Source of the DNA: Epiperipatus broadwayi | Lineage: Eukaryota; Onychophora; Udeonychophora; Euonychophora; Peripatidae | Assembly: GCA_028023455.1 (NCBI GenBank) | Contig: JAQFVV010006238.1 | Span: 5,154,572 to 5,218,571, forward strand | DNA: 64,000 nucleotides | Direction: 5' to 3' | Part shown: positions 47,701 to 60,393 of the stretch, piece after piece | How positions within the stretch are numbered: the stretch's first letter is position 1 | Layout of the letters: every line of letters starts with the position of its first letter | Made by a program: the position numbers and the translations under genes | Notes under the pieces: generated by a model | Databases searched by the model: none | What the model was told of the DNA's origin: nothing | Seen by the model: only the letters and a program-made list of their open reading frames with translations

Positions 47701-50117
47701 ATAGCTTTCCAAGTCAGATTAACATATAAAAACAGAGATAGATATGTTCTTGGATGGAGAAAAGATTTGTTGCACCTTACTTCAGGACATTCTCTTTTTT
47801 CTACATTTTCATTAGTGATCAGGTTACATGGTTAAAGTTTGATGACACTTAGCTCCTAGCTATGATTTAGCACATGTTGTTTTTTGATCCATTTTAAAAA
47901 CATATTTTTAAAACTAATAGTGTGCTCTTTATAATAAACTTTTACTTCTATCCTTCAACAACAACAACTGAATCAAGAATCATTGTTCCTACTGCTCTCC
48001 TCACCAGCTTGACCAAGACTAAAAAAACTGCTACTGTTTCTTTCAACAGGTTGATCAAAAATGATTGTTCTTTGCAGGAAAATGAGGGCTACTGATTTAT
48101 CCACTCCCATGTTCTATTTTTTTGGATAAATTTGGTGTCCATCCAATCATATCTGGTCTTTAACCTGACAAAATTTGATTCAGAATAATTGGGTTTATTT
48201 TAGCAAAAAGTTATTTCTCTCTATCAAAACTAAAATTGCAAATCAAATCAAAGATAAAAAATTTAAAGACCAGTCACAAGAAAAAAATTACTTCTGTAGT
48301 TATTATTTTTTTATTTATGCCAAAAATAAAATAATTCTTTAATTACCCTTAATTTGGTAAAACTGTTTATTGTTTTGGGGAGAGAGAAAAAGATCAATTT
48401 TACTAATTCAAACAAAATTTAACAAAAACATTAAAAAAATTTTTTTTCTTTCTTTGAAAAAACTTTTATTATTTTTTTAAGTTAAAATTAAGATATTTCA
48501 ATAGTTTACTAATTTTAAAAAATAATTTATCTAATTACTTTTTATAATACTGCAACTGGTAGATAATTAAAATTACTGAAAAGAGAGAAAAAAGTTCAAT
48601 CATTTTATTTTATATCTTTCTCAATCTTTTACAACTATTTACACTTCATTATAATAATATTCACATTATCTTTTAAAGAAAGAACAATGGTTGAGAATTA
48701 TCATGTTATCACTGGGTAAAGAAAATCTTTAACTAAATCAGGCTCACAAAAAATATGATACATTTAAATATCATTTCCGCCATTCTAATTTTACTTATTT
48801 ATAAGCTTGTAGTGTTTGATATGACTAGTGTTGCCACTGTCTACAATATTACAATATAAATCAAAAATTATGATATATTATGCTGATCATCAACAGCCTT
48901 AAATAATAAATCAGTACTATTATTAGCATATAATTATGTGTAACTAAATGGAAAACTGTAACCGTAAACAATGGTAAATAATCATCCATATCAATAGCAA
49001 GATCAATCCTAAGAAGTTCCCAATCTTGAGGCATATTATAAAAGAACAAGCATTCCCTAATTCTAACTATCTATATTAACCCTTTCTTAGTGCAGCCTAG
49101 ACTCGAGCATTTCAGTATTTTTTGATATCTTTCTTTGTCTCACACATCAATGTAAAATACATAATTAAATGATAATTACTTATCAGAAAATTATAAATTT
49201 GATTTCATTTGATAGATATTTTTGTTTACTACTGAAATAAATTTTAAATGTTCACATTTTGTTTCTATAAATATTAAAAAAATGAGGTCATAATAAAAAC
49301 AAAAAATGTCATCATTTCTGAAAGATTATTTTCAGTTTACAAAATCAATAAAATGTTCATTATTTCTGATTATTTTTAAAAATTTGAAAGAATATTTATT
49401 TCTCTTATATCTAACAGATTATGCTGTGAAAGTTTAAAATCTTTGAAAATTTATTGCAAAATGGTGATATTTTCATATTCATAAGTATAAGTAGATTGCT
49501 TATGTGGAGGCTAAACTTCTAAATAGCTTAAGTCCATATTCACATTATATAAATAAATACTTAATTATATATTAGCTGCTAATATAATATTATATTTTTA
49601 AAAATAAAGGATTTCCAGTCAAAATAAGTTATTAATAATTTATATTTCTCAATATCTAATTAATATAATGTAAATTATTGTAAAAAATATAGCTAAAACT
49701 GTATTAAATTTGCAAATAAACATGTTTTTGAATATTGGGTCTATTTTTTTAAAATAATGTATTAATATACTAAATATTTTACCACCTGGCTTTGAAACAA
49801 AGGCTAAACATGTCAGGGTGGTGCTTATGTCTTTTGTAAGGTGATTTTAATTTCCTGCCATCTAGCGTAATATTTTGAATGAAATTTTATATAATAAAAT
49901 ATACTGAAAAATACACATTTTAACATATAATACTTGTGGAAAAATTTATCAGGGGGCGAATTGGACAAAACACATAAAATTGTGGACTAAAATTATGGTT
50001 GGTTAACACTTCTGCATTTCAATGTTTTTTGCTTCATTTCTTAGTTGTTGTTTAAGTTATAGTACATTTTAATTTAATATTAAATCTTTATTCTACATTA
50101 TAAGTCACTAAATTATA
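44776..50117. other. Long non-coding stretch, nothing firmly recognised
   Basis: Contains a small hairpin GTAACGATAT/ATGTCGTTAC at about 45280-45310, a less A+T-rich block 45540-46860 with several short open frames of no known family, and a block near 47190-47300 (AGATGGCGCTCTGTAGAGC) that looks repeat-derived. I found no exon, tRNA or transposon protein. Confidence 0.4.
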
Positions 50118-50276
50118 TTTAACCACTAAACATCACATGATAACCATCTCATGATAGCACTTAACTGTTAGTAACCAGGAAAAAACTCTCCATGTAGTAG
50201 AGCCACTTTGTGCTAACCAGAGTAATCAATGAATGCCAGAAGGCTTGTGCATAAAATCCCTATCTAGTGTCTACTC

Positions 50277-50335
50277 ATCCAATATCCCCAGACTAGTTTC
50301 TGTCTTGTGGCCTTCATCAGTGAGGAGGCTTGGAT
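50277..50335 (-). ncRNA. Hammerhead ribozyme motif A5
   Basis: Minus strand: CTGATGA (50320-50314), stem II damaged at one pair, GAAA (50300-50297), palindromic stem III ACTAGT, cleavage C at 50291, stem I TCCTCA/TGGGGA and outer ATCCAA/TTGGAT. Confidence 0.78.
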
Positions 50336-50722
50336 CTGAGAGCACTGCACCTAGATCTTAGGATCTAATGCAGCAGCCACCTTTTATCTTTATTTCACAA
50401 CAAAACTATGAGAATAAAATTGAAAACACAATAATATTTTCAATCTAAGCTCAATAGCTTATATAGCCATATGGGTCTGAACTCAATTCAGCACTCATAC
50501 ATTTTGGTGACTTTGGCTCTTTAACAACCATATCCACCATTATCCCATTAGGCAGGATTGCTGTTAAACTACTAAACATCACATGATCACCATCTCATGC
50601 TAGCACATAACTGTTAGTAAACAGGCAAAAACTTTCCATATAGTAATGCCACCTTGTGCTAACCAGAGTAATCAATGGATGCCAGAAGGCTTGTGCATAA
50701 AATCCCTATCTAGTGCCTACTC

Positions 50723-50781
50723 ATCCAATATCCCCAGACTAGTTTCTGGCTTGTGGCCTTCATCAGTGAGGAGGCTTGGAT
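50723..50781 (-). ncRNA. Hammerhead ribozyme motif A6
   Basis: Minus strand: CTGATGA (50766-50760), stem II GGC/GCC with an A-A mismatch next to the core, GAAA (50746-50743), stem III ACTAGT (50738-50743), cleavage C at 50737, stem I TCCTCA/TGGGGA with one G-T pair, outer helix ATCCAA/TTGGAT. Confidence 0.83.
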
Positions 50782-51063
50782 CTGAGAGCACTGCTCCTAG
50801 ATCTTAGGATCTAATGCAACCCTCCAGCAGCCACCTTTTATCTCCATTTCACTACAAAACTATGAGAATGAAATTGAAAACACAATATTATTTTCAATCT
50901 AAGCTCAATAGAGTCTGAACTCGACTATATAAGCTATTGAGCTTAGATTGAAAATAATATTGTGTTTTCAATTTCATTCTCATAGTTTTGTAGTGAAGTG
51001 GAGATAAAAGGTGGCTGCTGGAGGGTTGCATTAGATCCTAAGATCTAGGTGCAGTGCTCTCAG

Positions 51064-51122
51064 ATCTAAGCCTCCTCACTGATGAAGGCCACAAGCCAGA
51101 AACTAGTCTGGGGATATTGGAT
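51064..51122 (+). ncRNA. Hammerhead ribozyme motif A7
   Basis: Core CTGATGA (51079-51085), stem II GGC/GCC, GAA (51099-51101), stem III ACTAGT (51102-51107), cleavage C51108. Stem I is TCCTCA (51073-51078) with TGGGGA (51109-51114); the outer helix is ATCTAA/TTGGAT, where a C-to-T change is tolerated as a G-T pair. Confidence 0.83.
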
Positions 51123-51459
51123 GAGTAGGCACTAGATAGGGATTTTATGCACAAGCCTTCTGGCATCCATTGATTACTCTGGTTAGCACAAGGTGGCACT
51201 ACTATATGGAGAGTTTTTGCCTGTTTACTAAATTATATTTGACATATTAGAAATGTAAGTTTATCACCACAAACCTCTTTAAAAATAATATTTAAATTTT
51301 GCAAGTATACAAAAAATAAACTGAAATATGCATTCAAAATAATAACTTTTTTCTTATTAGACAATTACCACATTAATTTTTATATGCTGAATGATTACTA
51401 TGTTTCCATTAAAAAAATTAAATTAATGAAATATTTTTTAATTGAATTTTATTTCTAAA

Positions 51460-51632
51460 ACCAAATAAATTATTGATGAGTACCAAATTCTCAATACAGT
51501 TATGCCACCAAGTGCAAGTCTTTGTAATCAGTGGATGCAGAATGGTTAGTGTGGAGAGTTCGGTTTCTATTAACAGCATGCAAAAGCACATGAAATAGTG
51601 ATCATGTGATGTTTTGATCATATACATTGTTG
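51460..51632. repeat. Mini fold-back of retrozyme family A ends
   Basis: ACAGTTATGCCACCAAGTGC and GTAATCAGTGGATGCAGAA match the A unit left part. After a few bases GTGTGGAGAGTTC and TGATCATGTGATGTTTTG match its inverted start. The ribozyme part is deleted. Confidence 0.65.
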
Positions 51633-53174
51633 TTAGATAATAAAATAACAATAAAGTTCCACTCTATAAGTTAAAATTCCAATAATTATTAAAATATCAC
51701 AAAATTTTTATATTACAGGTTTGTAAAACCATGACCAATCATAACTATTTAACATTATTACAGTTTTATATTACTTATCTTTTTAAAAACTAAAGATATT
51801 CAAATAGATTGCAAATATAATCACACTTGTATTTGTTTTTTAAATAATTCCTATATAAATATTTTGTAGAAATAATTATAAATATTTAAATAAAGAAAAT
51901 ATACAATTTTTTTAATGTGTACCACAAAAAAAGAGTTCTTGCAAATACTTTTGCAAATGTTCTCAAAGTTTGAGCTCAATTAATCTACCAATAAACAACA
52001 TTGTCAGATCACTTGTAATAGTTTTTCTTCACATTACTGACATCTTCAGGATTTTTTTTAAACTAATCAAACAATTTATATTTTAGTTTGTTTCTATTGT
52101 CAAATGAATGGAAAACTGGAAAAAAATAATGAAAATTCTAAAAGTGACTACAGCACTATCAATATTTCATAATAAACTGCAACTTAAAATTATAGATTTA
52201 CCATTTAAATAGTTTATTTAAAATTAACATAAATATTATTATCAACTTAAATAAAAGTTATGACATTATAGTGTTTGCTTGCACATTTTATAAATATCTT
52301 TTGTCAATGTTTATTTATTCTTTACTATTAAAACATTAAATATATACACACATATTTCTAAGATTACACTACACATCCACTGTGAGGTGGGTCATGAAGC
52401 AGTGTTGTCTCAATATATACATATGTAACACAGCCTTTGAATATTCCACTATACAAACCTTTTCATTATGTTCTCATAAAGAAACACATACAGGGCCCTA
52501 TTTTCCGGGCTTGACAGTCAGCAAGTAGTGAAGGCTTGGATAGGTTTACATTATTTTTTTAACCTTGTATTTGAAAATAACTAAAAACTATTTTACTGAT
52601 ATGTAATAGATGGCTGGCTGTATTGAGTATGGTGTGACTATCTTAAAGAAGTATTACAAGTTGTAGAATTTGAACCCATACTGTAAGTGTGACATTAGAA
52701 ATTTGCATACGTATATTTTCACCCAGAGACATTTATATTATAATGGGGTTGGCTATGGACTGGTCCACCAAAAATAATCCCAAAACATATAATTTGATTT
52801 CAGATCAAAGGCGTAACATTATAAGACTCTTCAAAAATTTATTTTATATTTTCAGTTTAAGAGATTTTTATCATAGAAAATATTTTATGTTGAAATTATT
52901 TTGATTTCAAATGTTTATATGAATTATTTAAAATGCTTCAACTTATTTTAAAGATTAAATTTCATATTTATGAATTATAAATCAGTTCTATCAAAGAAGA
53001 CATTTTTTGATATTATTAGCTTTTTTGCCTTTCTAAAATAAAATGAAGAATATTGGATTTTCTTTTACATTACAAAAGTTATAATAAACATAAAATATCA
53101 AGTAAATGTTCTTTGATTTGATTTTGTATATGCTCTAACTCAAACTGAATTAGCCGATCAATTTTTTTAAAAAC
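51633..53174. other. A+T-rich sequence, nothing recognised
   Basis: No supported coding region or repeat. Confidence 0.5.
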
Positions 53175-53215
53175 GTAAAATTATATCAGATTTTTTAAAT
53201 CTGATATAATTTTAC
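53175..53215. repeat. Perfect hairpin, about 19 bp arms
   Basis: GTAAAATTATATCAGATTT is followed by a short T run and its exact complement. It could be a terminator-like or MITE-core palindrome; no gene is adjacent. Confidence 0.8.
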
Positions 53216-53591
53216 ACTTCATTTTTTTTGACTACATTACTTAAATTTTTATTTTTATTTTATTTCTGTTCTCAGAGAAAATATTATCGGTAACACTCAC
53301 TATAACATGGGATTAAAAATTAATGACTATAATTGAAAATGGCGATATATTTAGAAATCATTTTCGTAAGCATGCGTTTGTGTGTAGAATTTAAAAGATT
53401 TTCGAAGAAGCTGTGCAAATATATATAAAATTTGATGAATTGATAATAAAATAATTTAAACATAAATTATTTAAGTAAACAGAAAGTCTTCTATAAGGCA
53501 ATGACTAAATTACTAATAATAATTGCTCGTTTACCAGTCAGGATATATATATAATGCGATTCTTATTCGATGTCTGTATTTCTTCAAAGTT

Positions 53592-53730
53592 ATATATATA
53601 ATCTTGTAATTTAATATTAATAAATACAGTGAACAAATATATGTAAGTGGATAAAAGTTTTTTAAAGTTGTACTTTATATATATTTGTTTACTGCATTTA
53701 TTAATATTCAATTACAAGATTATATATATA
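53592..53730. repeat. MITE-like inverted repeat, arms about 50 bp
   Basis: The left arm contains ATAATCTTGTAATTTAATAT and ACAGTGAACAAATAT. The right arm carries the complement with few changes. The inner spacer is about 40 bp. Confidence 0.75.
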
Positions 53731-53733
53731 TAT

Positions 53734-54050
53734 ATTGTAACCGAACCCGCACAACCCCTTTATTACCTTGGTTGTAACAATTTTCTGATGAGCATGTTGC
53801 AGGAAGGAACTATGGATTGGCATTCCCCAATGCAGATATTATCCCCCCCCTCTCTACAACAATATTTCCTGCTCATCAGAGGATGTAGTACCATAGAGAC
53901 CGGAAGCATCTAGACATTCTGTGTTTGGTTTTCCAAACGGCACCACTAGAGTTCCATCTCACTACAACCTGACTTACCTAGGTCTAGTTATGCCAGACAT
54001 AGCTCACGGGGCATGAAATTCTCGTGAACAAGTGCTATGAATGATAAGTG
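53734..54050. other. GC-richer island of unknown origin
   Basis: It starts TGTAACCGAACCCGCAC and is clearly less A+T-rich than its surroundings. Inside, TCTGATGAGCA ... AGGAA (53785-53805) and TTCCTGCTCATCAGA (53867-53881) are inverted to each other. No frame of known family. It may be a piece of an LTR or another mobile element. Confidence 0.45.
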
Positions 54051-54146
54051 ATGAAAAAAATAATAGAACTGAACAACTGGATAACTAAAATTAATTTTAA
54101 GTAACAATAATTTTATTTAATAACAGGTTTAAATAAATGTCCATCA

Positions 54147-54600
54147 AACAAAATATTTCATTGACAGTCCCTTATATCTCTTCGGCCTACTTCCAATAAC
54201 ATTTTTATATGACTTAAAGAATGTAATTTGTTGAGAGTATAATAAAGTCCTTCTTTCGATAGTTCTTTAACAGTTTACAACTTTAATCATTTAGTTAATT
54301 CACAGAGAGGAGTGCAATATCTGAAGACAACAGAGATAATAATGAAGACAACTGATAGCATTTAATTCAGAGTTCCACTTAATTCAAACAAATATTTCAT
54401 TTACAGTCCATTGTGTATCTTGGTATACATCCAATAATAGTACAATATGAATTAAAGAATGCAAGTTCTTTAATAATTTACATTTTTAGTTATTTAGTTA
54501 ATTCACAGAGAGGAGTGTGATATATGAAGACAACAGAGATAATAATGAAGATAACTGATAGCATTTTATTTAATTTGGAGTTTCACTTAATTCTGATTTG
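54147..54600. repeat. Tandem duplication, period about 200-240 bp
   Basis: ATATTTCATTGACAGTCC/ATATTTCATTTACAGTCC (54153, 54392) and CACAGAGAGGAGTG (54301, 54503) repeat in the same order, with an indel explaining the two spacings. A third partial start follows near 54570. Confidence 0.8.
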
Positions 54601-54849
54601 TAGTCTTTTAGGTAGTTGTCACATGTAATGTGGCTTAAATTAACTAATGTATGAAGATATTCTTTACAGACAAGAGCATGTCTATTATTCCAGTTAATTT
54701 TAAGTTAGTCAAAGCATAATAAATTTATTTATATTCATTGTTATCCAAATCCAGGTTTGAATCCATAATATAAGCACATGTATCCTAGGTTCATTGGTTA
54801 TCCATTTCAGGGTTTGAATCAGTCGATATAAGAACCTTTATATCCATTG

Positions 54850-55065
54850 GTATTCAGGTAAAATATAAGTGTATGTATTTCCATCTGTCCAGATATCAAT
54901 TCATCTTGCAAATGCATTTATTTGGTATTCACATATTCTTATCCAGATTTGTCATTAATTCACATTTATATCCATTGGTTATTCAGGTAAAATATAAGTG
55001 TATGTATTTCCATAAGTATCAATTCATCTTGCAAATGCATTTATTTGGTATTTCCGATTTTATAA
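54850..55065. repeat. Tandem duplication, period about 129 bp
   Basis: AAATATAAGTGTATGTATTT and TATCAATTCATCTTGCAAAT each occur twice (54861/54990 for the first). Confidence 0.8.
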
Positions 55066-58000
55066 GACATATATATATAACCTATACGCATCAATAACTC
55101 TAGGTATATCATTGTACATTTAACGATGACACATTGTTTTGTTATTCTTACTTCTCAACTCATATATATAACATGTTTTAATTTCGTGTTTATATTCCTT
55201 TTGTCAGAGTTTTTAAATAATAAATAAAAAGTTTAAAAAAACATGATTTTCTTAATCTTTCAACTTATTTAAGTATGTGGTTCATTATACACATATAACC
55301 ATTAACTTTTATTGTTGTAATAATTCATATCTAAATGTTTGACTTTATTCATAATATAGTATAAATTTACTAAATACATTCATTTTGTATAAATACATTC
55401 ATTTTGTATATTTTCTAGTTTTATCCGGGTTATAAACACGTTATTATAATTTAGTTAGTTATAGTTATATATAATAGCTCAGTATTTCTGGCTCTTCCAG
55501 GTGTATTTATTTGTGTATCAGTAATATAAATCATTATAAGTATTTGTTTTTATTTTAATTTAATTCAAATGTATCTGCATATGAGAAGTCAATCATTTAT
55601 GATTTACCTTATTAAAAATGCCTTTTGATTATAGATATTTTTAATATTTATAATTTATCCTAATAAAACATATTTTCACATAGCTATATTTATTCATAAT
55701 TTTCTTTTTTAAGAAAGGTGTTTTGTTTGGTCTTTTATAAACACATATAAGTATTGAATAAAATGCCTTTTGATTATTGATATTTAAGACATTTAGTATT
55801 TACAATTTATTATTAATAAAACATATTTTCACGTAGCTATATTTATTCATAATTTTTTTTCTTTTCTAAGAAAGATATTTTGTTTTGTCTTTTATAAACA
55901 CCCATAAGTATTGAATATTTTATAAAATGGTTACCTTCATATCCATGATATGACTGTATTCAAAAGGGGTCATTGTATTTAAACTGAATGGCATTATTTA
56001 CTTTCCATGATGTTCACCCAGGCAAATCTTGGAAAACCATGGCTTTGGATGAAGAGAAGAAGCTGTTACCAATTAGCCTTCCATCATTATGCTTTCCTTA
56101 TTAATATTTTCTTTTTTCATTATTAACAGTGGCTATAAATATTATGTTCCAAGGTTCCTTAAAATTAGCTGTCAATTAAATAGAAAAGCAACACTTAGAT
56201 GAAATAACCATTAACTTTTTAACTCTTTACTTTTCTTACTTTTTTAACTCCTTTTAAAATCTAAAATAACATCTTTAAAAATCTTTAAAAACCTCTTTTA
56301 AAAAATTTCCTCTGAACTTCCAACTCAACTATTTATACTCTGATCTCTGTATTGATTAAGCAGCGCTGCCCACTGTGTCTGATTTGTTGCACAGATTTTA
56401 TTTAAGCCCAAGTGCTTTTCTCTTATTAAGGATTGGACACTACTTTTAGTGGGACAGATAATGAATTATAAGGATTAAGCCATGTTTTCCAATTTGATAA
56501 GACTCCCTCAAGTGATTGTTACACTTTATACAACAACATCTTTCCAAAAATTAAAAATGTAATATTTAAAAACAATGCCAGCTTTAAATAAATATGAGTG
56601 ACATATTTATATCGTAATCTAAAATTATGAAATCAATAATAAATGTTTATCTTTATTTTTTTTTTCAGTTCTAGAAAATAATGATTTTTTTTAACTATAA
56701 ACTTTTTGCTTTATTTATTTTTTTTTTTAAAAAAAAAAAAATAAGATCAACTTCCTTTATATACATCTGCCTTTTTTTTTAGGTGGGAGGGTAAAATAGC
56801 TCTTAGAATACATACACGCAGCATTTCTGTTTCAATATATATATATATATATATATACAGCATTTCTGTTTATATATATATATATTAGATAGGTAACTAT
56901 TAACAAACATTATAAAAAACTGTGTATGGATTTCAACCAGAAGAATGATTTACTAGTGGATTTATTATATCTGTTAATTCTGCCACATATGCTTTGATTT
57001 GACAAAGATTAACAATGTATTTGACTACAACTACATAGATCAAAGGATGTTGAATTTCTTTTGTGAACAGTTCAGCCATTGTGAGTGATACTGAATCCAT
57101 TGATGGGACCTGTAAACCAAATCCTTCTATATTTAAAGTTGATTCTGAAAAAACAAATTCATTTGGAAACCCATTCAAGAAATTATTCTCCACATCTTAA
57201 TTTGGTTGTTTTGAAATATTTTTGACTGACCAATGAAAAGAAGCTTCTGATTTCACCACACTTTAAATGGTGAAACTATTTCTTGAGTTATGGTAAATTG
57301 AATTCATTTATGGACTTTTATATATTTTTTCTGCAAGGCAATGTGCTTTTTGATATCTAAGGGAAAATATTAAAAGGACTGGGAGCCATTACAATAGAGT
57401 TGTTGCTAACAATTGCAATGATGTATATCTAATATATTTGCAATGCAATGAAGTGTTAAATATTAAATGAAATATTGTCAAAGTTTATGAAATCACAAGT
57501 ACTAAAATACAAGTAAAATGGGATTCTATATAAATATGTACATTGAAAGTTTACATAAATAAATAATTGAATGCTTTATTACTTGGAGGTTTAAAAAAGT
57601 TTGAGCAACAGACATAGCAGAGCTGAGCTACAATCCATGGACACTGACTCCCAGAGTCTGTTATTTTATCAGTACATTAAACCACTCAGGTTATTATAAA
57701 TATTGATTATAAGGTAGATAAAGGTGAATATTTATTTCATAAAGCAAATAAATCCTCTTTTTTAATTACTTTTATAATAATTTTAGCCTTAATAAATATT
57801 ACAAATAGTATATTTTATTTTTTATGTGACTAATCTTACAATTTCAACTGACTAACAGTCTTTTTCAGAGCTAAAACATACAAATGTACATGAATATGTA
57901 AACATATATTATCTAAATGTAAAGAATATCTTACAAGTTTTACTGACCAGCAACTTCTTCAAAGCTAAAGGGTATGTGTATATGAATGCAGAAACATAAA

Positions 58001-58589
58001 TTTTATCCTTTAAATTGAACATGACGGAGAAGATTTAATCACTTTGTTTACATTTAGATCGAGCTGTATTTAATTTAAAATTTATATATAAACCTTGTTT
58101 ATTTATTACAATCAAGGTGTTAAAAGTGAGATGCTGTTCCCAGCTTTGTATAATTAATCATGTTTAATAACTCTTAAGTATCATTTCCATCTGGTCAATA
58201 AATTAATTTCATTCTGAATTACTAACAGTGTTGACAAAGGTGTGCTTATAAATATCAGAGCCACCAAGATAGGTGGATTCCTTCTATTGTTGTTTCATTG
58301 TTCAACATTTAATGTACTTTTAAATCATAGTATGGGAGAGGGTGATTTACTCTTTTTGTTTAGTATAAGTGATCTAAACAATAAAGTTTATATTGTTCAA
58401 ATAATTTATATTTATATATTCATGTACGCTCAATCAAAACTGTAAAGTTGATGAAATAAAATATAAAATATAGCATTGTAAAAATGAAAGAAGGATTTAT
58501 TTATTTATTTTATAAATGAAATCAATGCACAAAGCAGATATAAGATGAAAAAAAGAATTAATATTTATTTTATCAAATTTGGGTAAAAC
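55066..58589. other. A+T-rich non-coding stretch
   Basis: Near-duplicate segments occur at about 55590-55740 and 55740-55900 (GCCTTTTGATTAT, AAACATATTTTCAC). A homopolymer patch at 56690-56785 and AT tracts at 56835-56885 follow. An 86-codon minus frame at 57193-56933 has no recognised family. 57600-57690 resembles the 40.3 kb repeat. Confidence 0.4.
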
Positions 58590-58795
58590 AAAATCTTACC
58601 CTGATGAAACAATGAATTATTGTTATATAGATATTCAGAATGCTTTTGAATTAATCCAAAGCACTTAAAATTTGTCTTGAATGATTTTAATGTAAGAAAT
58701 GAAAAACATTTTGAAATGAAATTGCAATGAGAAAATTTGGATGTGGAGAACAGAATGGACAATATAAAATTTGTTAAAAAAAATTATATTTTGAT
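58590..58795 (+). pseudogene. RTE-type LINE fragment, endonuclease part
   Basis: The frame YPDETMNYCYIDIQNAFELI aligns with the YSDEVMEDFYMDVQKAF segment of the 30.7 kb copy. After stops, MILM and a GENGQ-like tail follow the MGDFNARIG region. It is badly decayed. Confidence 0.6.
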
Positions 58796-59344
58796 TTTTT
58801 TTTAAAAAAAATGACAAGTTCAATGATCATTAAAAAAATTAAAAGATAAAAAAAATTCAACTCTAAACATTTTAAAGTATAAAATTAAATGATATAATAT
58901 GATTATTTGGCCCAGCACTGTGAATAAGCACTGAATATTTAAATATAAGTTACGTGATAAAAAAAAAAGGTAGATTAAAAAAACACAATAATATGAGTTT
59001 GAGTTGTATCCCATTTCATTTACAATTACTCATATGAATTTAACTTAAAATTTAAAAATTATTTTAAAAAATATTAAAAGTGTTTCAAGTTGGTTTATAT
59101 CTTGAAAATGTTTGGATAAATATTTTATTACAAACTTCTATATAGTTAGAATGAACAAATTGATAAATTTTATAATATATTTTTATTAAATCAATAAATT
59201 GATGCAAAAACTGAAGGAATTTTATTATGCAGAAACCATGGACATTCTCCTTAAATTAACATTTTTATATCATTTCAGAGAATTACACTACATACTCAGG
59301 ATTTTTTTAATGAGTTTTTTCCCATAATTCATTTATCATGATCA
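58796..59344. other. A+T-rich sequence, nothing recognised
   Basis: No supported feature. Confidence 0.5.
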
Positions 59345-59895
59345 ACTATTATCAACTCTTTGCAGGATGAAGGTCACTCCAAGTTCAATCCATCTTCTCC
59401 AATCTTTAGCTTCTCTTCTCCACATCAGATCAGTAGACTTTCTTATTTCATCCATCCATCTCACATGTGGTCTCTTTCTGGTCTTTTACAATCTCTTGGA
59501 ATCCAGTTTAAGATTTCAATTGTCCATCTATTATCATTTCTTCTAGCAATAAATACAGCCCAACTCCACATCAGTCTTTTAATTTTGTCAATGAGGTCAC
59601 TAACACCTCTTTGTTATCTTACCCATATATTGCATTTTCAATCTCTTCTTGTTACTCTTAACATGCATCTCTCCATATTTCTTTGAATGGTCTGAAATCT
59701 CTGTATTGCTCTTCTATTAAGTGTCCATGTCTCAGATCCACAAGTAAGAACTGGTAAAACACATTTATTAAAAACCTTCCTTTTTAAACAAATAGACATA
59801 TTGCCTTTGAGCATTAAGTTATTTCTACGAGAAGCACTCCAACCAAGTTTAATTCTATGATTAATTTCATCCATTATGTTTCCATCTGAATTCAT
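59345..59895 (-). pseudogene. RTE-type LINE fragment, C-terminal and 3' end
   Basis: The open frame 59895-59638 reads MNSDGNIMDEINHRIKLGWS, then RRNNLMLKGN, VLPVLTCGSETWTLNRRAI and RNMERCMLRVTRRD. Beyond it, in changed frames, are RLMWSWAV-like, NDNRWTIEILNWIP and WRREAKDW-like segments down to the 3' end near 59345. This is the least-decayed RTE C-terminus here. It is 5'-truncated as usual for LINEs. Confidence 0.85.
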
Positions 59896-60276
59896 TTATA
59901 TATATATATATCTTCGATGCTTTAACTTTTTTTTACCCACTATCTTGATTCACAGTCATATTTTTTTATATCATCATTATTTCATTTTCAATATATTTTA
60001 AACTTCCACATATTTAATTCTTTTAAACCATAAATGCAAAAAATTATATATATAAAATTAACGGTAAGATAAACATTATTTGAGGAAAATATGAGACATC
60101 TAGTCAAACGAATATTACAGCATTTAGGAAAAACACAAAACATTTTATCCTTTTTAAAAAGTATAATCGGCAAATTTCACGAATCAACTTCTAGCTTTGT
60201 TTCCGCCATTCTATAATTAACCAAAATTTACTCAAGAATGAAAATTCCGTAACGATAATAAATTCAATATATAATA
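59896..60276. other. A+T-rich sequence, nothing recognised
   Basis: Short TA tract at the LINE edge, otherwise no supported feature. Confidence 0.45.
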
Positions 60277-60393
60277 AATGTAAAATACAATACCTGTTAT
60301 AAAAATATTATATATATATAAAAAATTAACGGTATTACCGTTAATTTTTATATATATAATTTTTTTTATAACGGGTATTGTATTTTACATTTA
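60277..60393. repeat. Near-perfect palindrome, arms about 55 bp
   Basis: TGTAAAATACAATACC on the left returns as GGGTATTGTATTTTACA on the right. The centre is TTAACGGTATTACCGTTAA. Few mismatches. Confidence 0.85.

Larger units (their letters stand above)
50118..51232. mobile_element. Retrozyme family A array: tandem dimer plus inverted third copy
   Basis: A first unit (50118-50567) and second unit (50568 to about 50935) lie in the same orientation, with ribozymes spaced 446 bp. The second is cut short and followed by an inverted copy (about 50936-51232), so the last 660 bp form a nearly perfect hairpin. All three carry intact hammerhead cores. No protein is encoded. This is the least-decayed family A locus here. 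The same inverted architecture occurs at 8.1, 18.7, 42.3 and 51.5 kb, suggesting a recurrent mechanism. Confidence 0.87.

Noticed and set aside
44776-50117. Host exons in the long unannotated stretch
   Set aside because: I found no frame with conserved-looking protein sequence between plausible splice sites; without comparative data none can be supported.
53780-53885. Hammerhead ribozymes at CTGATGAGCA segments in the GC-richer island
   Set aside because: CTGATGA is present on both strands, but no GAA follows a stem II hairpin and stems I and III cannot be drawn.
56933-57193. 86-codon minus frame
   Set aside because: No family recognised, no start context or neighbouring exon, and frames of this size are expected by chance; kept only as a remark.
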